A stretch of DNA of 64,000 nucleotides from positions 186,001 to 250,000 of the forward strand of contig JACKNG010000002.1 of assembly GCA_024235015.1 (NCBI GenBank), written 5' to 3'. Position numbers and translations under genes: made by a program. Every line of letters starts with the position of its first letter. Position 1 is the first letter of the stretch. Below, piece by piece: positions 57,725-64,000 of the stretch. The stretch is from Gammaproteobacteria bacterium (GTDB lineage Bacteria > Pseudomonadota > Gammaproteobacteria > Ga0077536). The notes under the pieces were generated by a model. It searched no databases. It had not been told where the DNA came from and saw nothing but the letters and a program-made list of their open reading frames with translations.

Positions 57725-58636
57725 TCAGTTCGCGGTAGCGGGCTGGACGAACGTGATCGGCATCTCGACTTCGTCGTCGAAAGCGACCAGTTCCCACGCA
57801 TCCCGCGTCGCCAGGATTTCCCGCAGCAGGCGATTGTTGAGTTCGTGGCCTGACTTGAAGCCGCGGAAAGCCCCGATCAGGCTGTGGCCAAGGAGATACA
57901 GGTCACCGATCGCATCCAAGATCTTGTGCTTGACGAATTCGTCCTCGTAGCGAAGCCCGTCTTCGTTGAGCACCCGGAAGTCGTCGACCACCACGGCATT
58001 GTCGAGGCTGCCGCCGAGGGCCAGGTTCTGCGAGCGCAGTACTTCGACGTCCTTCATGAAGCCGAAAGTGCGCGCCCGACTCACTTCCTTGACGAACGAT
58101 GTCGTCGAGAAGTCGATCTCGGCGAACTTGGTACGCTGCAGGAAGAACGGATGATCGAATTCGATGGCGAAGGACACCTTGAAGCCGTCGAAAGGCTCGA
58201 ACTTGGCCCACTTGTCGCCGTCGCTCACACAGACTTCGCGCTTGATGCGGATGAAGCGTTTCGAGCGGTTCTGCTCCTCGACCCCGGCCGACTGGATGAG
58301 GAAGACGAAGGGGCCGGCGCTGCCGTCCATGATCGGCACCTCGGCGGCGCTCAGATCGACATAGGCGTTGTCGATACCCAGCCCGGCAAAGGCCGACAAC
58401 AGGTGCTCGACCGTGGACACCCGGACGTCGCCCTGGACCAGGCTCGTCGATAGGCTGGTGTCGCCGACGTTCTCGGCCCGGGCCGGGATTTCTACCGCTG
58501 GATTGAGATCCTCGCGGCGGAACACGATGCCCGTGTCCGGCGGCGCCGGTCGCAAAGTCAGAAAGACCTTGCGCCCCGTATGCAGCCCGACACCGGTCGC
58601 CCGGATCACGTTCTTCAGGGTTCGCTGTCTGATCAT
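57725..58636 (-). CDS. lpxC: UDP-3-O-acyl-N-acetylglucosamine deacetylase LpxC
   Basis: 303 residues from ATG 58636. Zinc and catalytic residues are present: the His of STVEHLLSAFAG, the MDGSAGPF motif, and HKILDAIGDLYLLG. It performs the committed step of lipid A synthesis. ftsZ lies upstream with a 110-base gap that contains its own promoter. Confidence 0.96.
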   Translation of the reverse strand: MIRQRTLKNVIRATGVGLHTGRKVFLTLRPAPPDTGIVFRREDLNPAVEIPARAENVGDTSLSTSLVQGDVRVSTVEHLLSAFAGLGIDNAYVDLSAAEVPIMDGSAGPFVFLIQSAGVEEQNRSKRFIRIKREVCVSDGDKWAKFEPFDGFKVSFAIEFDHPFFLQRTKFAEIDFSTTSFVKEVSRARTFGFMKDVEVLRSQNLALGGSLDNAVVVDDFRVLNEDGLRYEDEFVKHKILDAIGDLYLLGHSLIGAFRGFKSGHELNNRLLREILATRDAWELVAFDDEVEMPITFVQPATAN

Positions 58637-58676
58637 GTTGCCCGCATCCCCCACGCGAGGCCGGTCTTTTTTTGCA

Positions 58677-58705
58677 ATCATAACACAGGAAGCTATCGTC
58701 TTGAA
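58677..58705 (-). promoter_or_regulatory. Candidate sigma-70 promoter of lpxC
   Basis: Minus strand TTCAAG (58700-58705), 17 bases, TATGAT (58677-58682). The -10 is strong and the -35 weak. It lies in the AT-rich ftsZ-lpxC gap, about 40 bases before the lpxC ATG. Confidence 0.5.
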
Positions 58706-58746
58706 AAGACAGTTATTCCTGCTAATTATGACGCAGCGCCGCAATA

Positions 58747-59910
58747 TCAGTCCGCCTGTCGCCGCAAAAATGCCGGGATATCGAGGTAGTCCGTGTCGGT
58801 TTCGTTGGCCGCATCGCTGCCGAAGCGCTCGTCGCGGTTGCGGATGACCGTCGGCCGTTCGAAGCGGCGGTAATCGACCTCGTCCTCGCCACGCCGCGGT
58901 GCCGCCGGTGTCGCGGCGGGTGCTGGCGCCGGCGCTTCTTCCCTGCCGCGCACGTCGGTACCGATCCCGGTGGCGACGACCGTCACGCGGATTTCGTCCT
59001 CCATCTCCGGATCGATCACCGTGCCGACGACGACCGTCGCATTGTCCGAGGCGAAGTTCTTCACCGTGTTACCCACTTCCTCGAACTCGCCCATCGTGAG
59101 GTCGAGGCCGGAAGTCACGTTGACGAGGATGCCCTTGGCGCCGGCGAGGTTGATGTCCTCGAGCAGCGGGCTGGAGATGGCGGCCTCGGCAGCGACGCGG
59201 GCGCGATCCTGGCCACGGGCGTTGCCGGATCCCATCATCGCCATGCCCATCTCCGACATCACCGTACGCACGTCGGCGAAGTCGACGTTGATGAGGCCGG
59301 GGCAGGTGATGAGTTCGGCGATGCCCTGCACCGCGCCCAGCAGGACATTGTTGGCCGCCTTGAACGCGTTGAGCAGGCTGATGTCGCGTCCCAGCACGCT
59401 GAGCAGTTTCTCGTTGGGGATGGTGATCAGCGAGTCGACGTACTGCGCGAGTTCCTTGATGCCATCGTTGGCGATCTCGGCGCGCTTACGTCCCTCGAAC
59501 GGAAACGGGCGTGTCACCACGGCAACGGTCAGGATGCCCATCTCCTTGGCGATCTGGGCGACCACCGGCGCGCCGCCAGTGCCGGTACCGCCGCCCATGC
59601 CGGCGGTGATGAAGACCATGTCCGCGCCCTCGAGCACGTCACCGATGCGCTCGCGGTCGTCGAGCGCGGCCTGGCGTCCGACTTCCGGGTTGGCACCGGC
59701 GCCGAGCCCCTTGGTGATGTCGCTGCCAAGCTGCAGCGTGGTCTTGACGCTCGAATTCTTGAGCACCTGCGCGTCGGTGTTCGCGCAGATGAACTCGACG
59801 CCCTCGATTGCCGCACCGAGCATGTGCTCCACGGCGTTGCCGCCGCCGCCGCCCACGCCGATGACCTTGATTACAGCGCGCTGGCTGTAGGAATCCATCA
59901 GTTCGAACAT
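58747..59910 (-). CDS. ftsZ: Cell division GTPase FtsZ
   Basis: 387 residues from ATG 59910, with GGAGG upstream. Tubulin signature GGGTGTGGAPV, N-terminal IGVGGGGGNAV and the synergy loop NVDFADVRTVM are intact. After a variable linker (about 320-370) the C-terminal peptide DYLDIPAFLRRQ binds FtsA and ZipA. A GC hairpin (59934-59950) lies in the ftsA-ftsZ gap. Confidence 0.97.
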   Translation of the reverse strand: MFELMDSYSQRAVIKVIGVGGGGGNAVEHMLGAAIEGVEFICANTDAQVLKNSSVKTTLQLGSDITKGLGAGANPEVGRQAALDDRERIGDVLEGADMVFITAGMGGGTGTGGAPVVAQIAKEMGILTVAVVTRPFPFEGRKRAEIANDGIKELAQYVDSLITIPNEKLLSVLGRDISLLNAFKAANNVLLGAVQGIAELITCPGLINVDFADVRTVMSEMGMAMMGSGNARGQDRARVAAEAAISSPLLEDINLAGAKGILVNVTSGLDLTMGEFEEVGNTVKNFASDNATVVVGTVIDPEMEDEIRVTVVATGIGTDVRGREEAPAPAPAATPAAPRRGEDEVDYRRFERPTVIRNRDERFGSDAANETDTDYLDIPAFLRRQAD

Positions 59911-60005
59911 TGCATTGCCTCCGTCTACGTGTTCCCCCGTCATGCGGGGGCTGATCCGTATTTTTGTGTTTACCCAGCGTCATGCGCGCGGCGGCCATCG
60001 CCGCG

Positions 60006-61238
60006 CTAGAAATTCCCGTGAAACCAGTTCTTCATGCGTTCCCACAACGATTGCGTGGTATCGAATCGTCCCGGCTGCGTGTATCCGTGTCCGGCCTGGT
60101 TACCGAACAGGAGCAGGCCGACGCCAGTCGCGTAGATGGGATTGCGCACCACGTCGACAAGTCCGGCGACGTATTGCGGCGTGCCCAGCCGCACCGGCAT
60201 GTGGAATACCTCCTCGGCGAGTTCGATTACGCCCTCCATCTTTGCCCCGCCGCCCGTCAGCACCACGCCGGCGGCGATCATCTCTTCGAAACCGCTGCGT
60301 TTGAGTTCGGTCGCGACGAGGCTGAACAGTTCCTCGTAACGCGGCTCGACCACCTCGGCCAGGGTCTGGCGGACGAGGCGGCGCGGCGGACGATCACCGA
60401 CGCTCGGGACCTCGATCGTCTCGTCTGGATTTGCCAGCTGCGTCAGCGCGCAGGCGTACTTGATCTTGATGTCCTCGGCGTGATGGGTCGGCGTGCGCAG
60501 GGCGACCGCGATGTCGTTGGTGACCTGGTCGCCGGCAATGGGGATCACGGCCGAATGATGGATCGCGCCCTGCACGAACACGGCGATGTCGGTGGTGCCG
60601 CCGCCGATGTCGCACAGGCACACGCCGAGTTCCTTCTCGTCCTCGGTCAGCACGGCATAGGACGAGGCCAGTTGCTGGAGGATGATGTCGTCGACCTCGA
60701 GCCCGCAACGCCGCACGCACTTGATGATGTTCTGCGCCGCGGATACCGCGCCGGTGACCATGTGCACGCGCGATTCGAGGCGCACGCCTGACATGCCGAT
60801 CGGCTCGCGGATCCCTTCCTGGCCGTCGATGATGAACTCCTGCGGCAGGATATGGAGGATCTTCTGATCGGCCGGGATGGCGACCGCGCGGGCGGCGTCG
60901 ATCACGCGGTCGACGTCACTGGCCGTCACCTCGCTGTCGCGGATGGCGACGATGCCGTGCGAGTTGAGGCTGCGGATGTGTCCGCCGGCAATGCCGGCGT
61001 AAACCGAGTGGATCTCACAGCCGGCCATGAGCTCGGCCTCTTCGATGGCGCGCTGGATCGACTGCACGGTCGATTCGATGTTGACCACGACGCCCTTCTT
61101 GAGGCCACGCGAGGGGTGCGAACCGAGCCCGACGACCTCGATCTCGTTGTCGGGCGAGATCTCGCCGACGATGGCGACGACCTTCGAAGTCCCGATGTCG
61201 AGTCCGACGAGCAGTTTCTTGTCCGGTTTCTTCACCAT
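60006..61238 (-). CDS. ftsA: Cell division protein FtsA
   Basis: 410 residues from ATG 61238. Actin-like ATPase with LLVGLDIGTSKVVAIVGE, DIGGGTTDIAVF and VLTGGGAKMEGV; the C-terminal amphipathic helix LWERMKNWFHGNF anchors it to the membrane. It tethers FtsZ filaments. An upstream TTG is in frame but ATG fits better. Confidence 0.97.
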   Translation of the reverse strand: MVKKPDKKLLVGLDIGTSKVVAIVGEISPDNEIEVVGLGSHPSRGLKKGVVVNIESTVQSIQRAIEEAELMAGCEIHSVYAGIAGGHIRSLNSHGIVAIRDSEVTASDVDRVIDAARAVAIPADQKILHILPQEFIIDGQEGIREPIGMSGVRLESRVHMVTGAVSAAQNIIKCVRRCGLEVDDIILQQLASSYAVLTEDEKELGVCLCDIGGGTTDIAVFVQGAIHHSAVIPIAGDQVTNDIAVALRTPTHHAEDIKIKYACALTQLANPDETIEVPSVGDRPPRRLVRQTLAEVVEPRYEELFSLVATELKRSGFEEMIAAGVVLTGGGAKMEGVIELAEEVFHMPVRLGTPQYVAGLVDVVRNPIYATGVGLLLFGNQAGHGYTQPGRFDTTQSLWERMKNWFHGNF

Positions 61239-61278
61239 CAACCCTTGTCCTCTGGCCAGCGTGCGGGTGTCGTGTTCA

Positions 61279-62061
61279 TCATCGATTCGTGCCTGACGGC
61301 GCGGTCGCCGGGGCGTCCTCCGGCGGGGTCGCCGCTTCGCTCACCGCGAGACCATTGGTGTAGCGCAGGTCGACGCGTCCGATCCGCTCCCAAACGTCGC
61401 GCAGCCCGGCGTCGTAAGCGAGCAGCAGGCGCGCCAGGCGTTGTTCGAGATCGCGGCGCCCGAGTTCGACCTCCTTGCCATCGGCCAGGATCAGGGTCCA
61501 GGCAAGCCGTGCCGAGAGCCGCACCTCGGCCAGGGACAGACCGATCGCGGCGAGCCGCCGCACCCAGCGGTGGTAGTGCTCGAGCACGTCGTCCTCGGTG
61601 CCGAGCGGGCCGTGCAGGCGCGCCAGACCCTCCGGGATCGAGGCCTCGTCCGGGGCGAAGATGTCGCCGGCCGCGTTGAGTAGCGCGAAGTCCCCCCAGC
61701 GCGCGACCGGGACCTGCTCGACGATGCTGACGCGCAGCGCCTCCGGCCACACGCGGCGGATGGTGGCATCGCGGATCCAGGGTTCCTCGAGCAGGCGCTC
61801 GCGGATGCGGGCGACGTCGACGCCGAAGAACCCGGCGTCGACCACGCCGACCACGACCCGCTGCAGGCGTTCGGGATCGAGGTGGCGGAACTCGCCCTCG
61901 ATCTGTACCCGCCGGATTGGCAAGGCCGTCGGGTCGCGCAACTCGTAGATGGCCCAGCCGATGCCGGCGAGGGTGGCGAGGAGCATGAACAGGAACACAA
62001 CCATCGCCGGCGACGGCATCGCGGGCGCCGCCACCGGGGTCTTGATCACGGCCTGGTTCAT
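61279..62061 (-). CDS. ftsQ: Cell division protein FtsQ
   Basis: 260 residues from ATG 62061. Cytoplasmic N-terminus, one membrane helix (about 20-42), a POTRA domain (IRRVQIEGEFRHLDPERLQRVV) and the beta domain with VPVARWGDFALLNAAGDIF. It bridges early and late divisome parts. The ATG overlaps the ddlB stop (ATGA). Confidence 0.94.
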   Translation of the reverse strand: MNQAVIKTPVAAPAMPSPAMVVFLFMLLATLAGIGWAIYELRDPTALPIRRVQIEGEFRHLDPERLQRVVVGVVDAGFFGVDVARIRERLLEEPWIRDATIRRVWPEALRVSIVEQVPVARWGDFALLNAAGDIFAPDEASIPEGLARLHGPLGTEDDVLEHYHRWVRRLAAIGLSLAEVRLSARLAWTLILADGKEVELGRRDLEQRLARLLLAYDAGLRDVWERIGRVDLRYTNGLAVSEAATPPEDAPATAPSGTNR

Positions 62062-63017
62062 CGTCCGTGCACCTCGCGCATGCTCGCCCCGAGGATGGCC
62101 AGGACCAGATCGACGAAGGACATCCCGGCCTGCTGCGCCGCCATCGGCACCAGCGAATGGTCGGTCATGCCGGGCACGGTATTGAGCTCGATGAGCCAGT
62201 TGCGCCCGGCTGCATCGCGCATGAAATCGACCCGTCCCCAACCGCGCCCGCCGAGGACCTCGAAGGCGCGCAGGCCAAGCTCGGCGGCGGCCTGCTCATC
62301 GCTCGATGACAGGCCGCACGGGCACAGGTAGCGGGTGTCGTCGGCGTGGTACTTGGCCTGGTAGTCGTAGAACTCGCGCGGTGTCTCCAGCTTGATTACC
62401 GGCAACGCGACGCCATCGACGATCGACAGCGTGTATTCGCTTCCGCTGATCCCCCGTTCGACGATCACGGTGTCGTCGTGGCGGCGGGCCAGGGCGATCG
62501 CCGCACGCAGCGCTTCGCCGTTGTCGACCTTGCTCACCCCGATGCTCGAACCTTCGCGCGCCGGCTTGACGAACAACGGCGCGCCGAGCCGCCGGATGAG
62601 TGCCTCGGCATCGGCATGCTCGTCGGCGAGCTCGAAATCCGGCGTCGGCAGACCGGCTCCGAGCCAGGCCAGCTTGGCCCGCGACTTGTCCATGGCCAGC
62701 GCGCAGCCGAGCACGCCGCTGCCGGTATAGGGGCGGCCGAGGAGATCGAGCACCGCCTGGACCTGACCGTCCTCGCCGCCGCGACCATGCAGGGCGATGA
62801 AGTAGCGATCGACATCGTGGGCGAGGAAGTCCGCGTCGAGGCGCCCGTTCCAGTCGAGCGCCACGGCATCGATTCCGCCCTCACGCAAGGCGGCGGTGAC
62901 CGCGGCGCCACTGCGCAGCGAGATCTCGCGTTCGGCGGAGTCACCGCCCATGAGGACGCCGACGCGTCCCGCCGCCCGCACCACGTGTCGCTGGTTGGCG
63001 CTGAGTGCAGCGCTCAT
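62058..63017 (-). CDS. ddlB: D-alanine-D-alanine ligase B
   Basis: 319 residues from ATG 63017, overlapping the murB stop. ATP-grasp motifs are present: GGDSAEREISLRSG, HGRGGEDGQVQ, FVKPAREGSSIGVSKV and ELNTVPGMTDHSLVP. It makes the D-Ala-D-Ala dipeptide for peptidoglycan. Confidence 0.96.
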   Translation of the reverse strand: MSAALSANQRHVVRAAGRVGVLMGGDSAEREISLRSGAAVTAALREGGIDAVALDWNGRLDADFLAHDVDRYFIALHGRGGEDGQVQAVLDLLGRPYTGSGVLGCALAMDKSRAKLAWLGAGLPTPDFELADEHADAEALIRRLGAPLFVKPAREGSSIGVSKVDNGEALRAAIALARRHDDTVIVERGISGSEYTLSIVDGVALPVIKLETPREFYDYQAKYHADDTRYLCPCGLSSSDEQAAAELGLRAFEVLGGRGWGRVDFMRDAAGRNWLIELNTVPGMTDHSLVPMAAQQAGMSFVDLVLAILGASMREVHGR

Positions 63018-63934
63018 GGCCGGCCCGCCCCAGGCGTCTCGCCCACGATCTGCACCTCGGTCTGCAGGCGCACGCCGGTCCGCGCGGCAACCGTCGTGGC
63101 GACGTGTTCGATCACTGCCTCGACGTCGGCCGCGCTGGCGCGCTCGTCGTTGACGATGAAGTTGGCGTGCACGGTGGAGACCTGGCAACCGCCGATGCGG
63201 AAGCCCTTGAGACCACACTGCTCGATGAGGCGGCCGGCATAGTCACCCGGCGGATTCTTGAACACCGAGCCACAGCTGGCCTGCCCGGTCGGCTGCGTCG
63301 CACCGCGCTGGGCGAGCGCCTCGCGAATGCGCTCGGCGCCGCGCCCGCCGGCCGTCGTCGGCAGGCGGAACCAGGCACCGAGAAACCAGCCCGCGGGACC
63401 GCTCACGCCGCGGTACACCGGCGTGAAATCGGCCGCCGGGTGGCGCCGCACCTCGCCGCGCGCATCGATCGTCTCGACTGCCTCGACCAACGCCCAGGTC
63501 TCGCTGCCGAGCGCACCGGCGTTCATGCGCAAGGCGCCCCCGACCGTGCCCGGGATGCCGGCGAGGAACTCGAGCCCGGCGCGATCATGACGGGCCGCTT
63601 CGCGTGCGAGGCGCGCGCAGGTCACGCCGCACTCGGCGTAGACCCGGTCCTCGGCTTCCCAGCGCAGCGTGGCGAGACCCGGTGCGGTGGCGATGACGAC
63701 GGCCGCGAGGCCACCGTCGCGGACCAGCAGGTTGCTGCCGAGGCCGAGCCACAGTAGCGCGGTCGCGTCCGGCACGCCGCGCAGAAACAGCCTGAGATCG
63801 TCGCGGTCGGCCGGCTCGAAGTAGGCTTGCGCAGGTCCACCGCAGCGCCACGTCGAGTGCCGCGCCATCGGCTCGTTGCGCAGCCAGCGACCACGCACGC
63901 CCGGCACCGGCAGGTCGGCGAGCGGCGCGTTCAT
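63014..63934 (-). CDS. murB: UDP-N-acetylenolpyruvoylglucosamine reductase
   Basis: 306 residues from ATG 63934, preceded by GGGGGG. FAD-binding region LGLGSNLLVRDGG, GIPGTVGGALRMNAGA, and the catalytic Ser in ASCGSVFKNPPG. It reduces enolpyruvyl-UDP-GlcNAc to UDP-MurNAc with NADPH. It is in the normal dcw order between murC and ddlB. Confidence 0.96.
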   Translation of the reverse strand: MNAPLADLPVPGVRGRWLRNEPMARHSTWRCGGPAQAYFEPADRDDLRLFLRGVPDATALLWLGLGSNLLVRDGGLAAVVIATAPGLATLRWEAEDRVYAECGVTCARLAREAARHDRAGLEFLAGIPGTVGGALRMNAGALGSETWALVEAVETIDARGEVRRHPAADFTPVYRGVSGPAGWFLGAWFRLPTTAGGRGAERIREALAQRGATQPTGQASCGSVFKNPPGDYAGRLIEQCGLKGFRIGGCQVSTVHANFIVNDERASAADVEAVIEHVATTVAARTGVRLQTEVQIVGETPGAGRP

Positions 63935-63947
63935 GAATGTCCCCCCG

Positions 63948-64000
63948 TCACGCCACCATCTCCTCGGCGATGGCGCCGATATTGCCGGCACCGAGCAGGG
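63948..64000 (-). CDS. murC: 3' end of murC, cut by the window edge
   Basis: The last 16 codons of a frame ending at TGA 63948-63950 read LLGAGNIGAIAEEMVA, matching the usual MurC C-terminus (GAGDIG followed by an acidic helix). MurC adds L-alanine to UDP-MurNAc. The stop lies 13 bases before the murB start. Confidence 0.75.
   Translation of the reverse strand, partial: LLGAGNIGAIAEEMVA

Overview
The window is a GC-rich bacterial chromosome segment, almost wall-to-wall coding, with the gene orders of a Gammaproteobacterium: murC-murB-ddlB-ftsQ-ftsA-ftsZ-lpxC, pilB-pilC-pilD-coaE-zapD, pilS-pilR-pilA, purM-DUF2066-perM-hda, bamD/rluD-pgeF-clpB and ilvB-ilvH-ilvC-psd-pssA. PagL, BamD, LpxC, type IV pili and a near-consensus FliA-type promoter fit a motile Gram-negative rod. 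Chromatiales- or Nevskiales-like lineages are plausible, but this is inference from synteny, not placement by phylogeny. I saw no rRNA, tRNA, CRISPR array, prophage or intact insertion sequence.

Layout. 1-5 kb: the start of an unidentified gene behind a sigma-28-like promoter, then a CHASE2-PAS-GGDEF-EAL cyclic-di-GMP protein preceded by a LysM-FecR envelope protein that an in-frame TGA interrupts. 5-11 kb: L,D-transpeptidase, orphan peptide-binding lipoprotein, rlmD, a 3'-5' exonuclease, cysM, pagL. 11-17 kb: a minus-strand run for branched-chain amino acids and phosphatidylethanolamine (ilvB-ilvH-ilvC-psd-pssA), then udg and rimI. 17-26 kb: proS, acyP-yihY, arsC-wrbA, hda, perM, DUF2066, purM. 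26-28 kb: the only accessory-looking patch, a palindromic repeat cluster plus a lone beta-propeller protein. 28-36 kb: trmJ/suhB, a GT2 glycosyltransferase, a TMTC-like GT-C membrane glycosyltransferase, then pilA, pilR, pilS. 36-45 kb: sucCD, nadE, bamD, rluD, pgeF, clpB. 45-51 kb: pilB-pilC-pilD, coaE, zapD. 51-64 kb: Nudix-ThiE fusion, argJ, secA, an M23 peptidase, a DciA-like DUF721 protein, lpxC and the distal half of the division and cell wall cluster.

Functional themes. Type IV pili dominate: PilS/PilR with a sigma-54 promoter in front of pilA, the assembly ATPase, platform and prepilin peptidase, and a putative pilin glycosyltransferase whose start lies just beyond the pilA terminator. 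Envelope growth is the second theme (dcw genes, LpxC, SecA, BamD, PagL, L,D-transpeptidase, Psd/PssA). The points most worth checking are a phosphatidylserine decarboxylase with Cys at the pyruvoyl-forming position, a PilB that has lost three of four zinc cysteines, the in-frame stop in the LysM-FecR gene, the 26.2-kb palindrome cluster, the pilA terminator arrangement, and a very stable hairpin directly before nadE.
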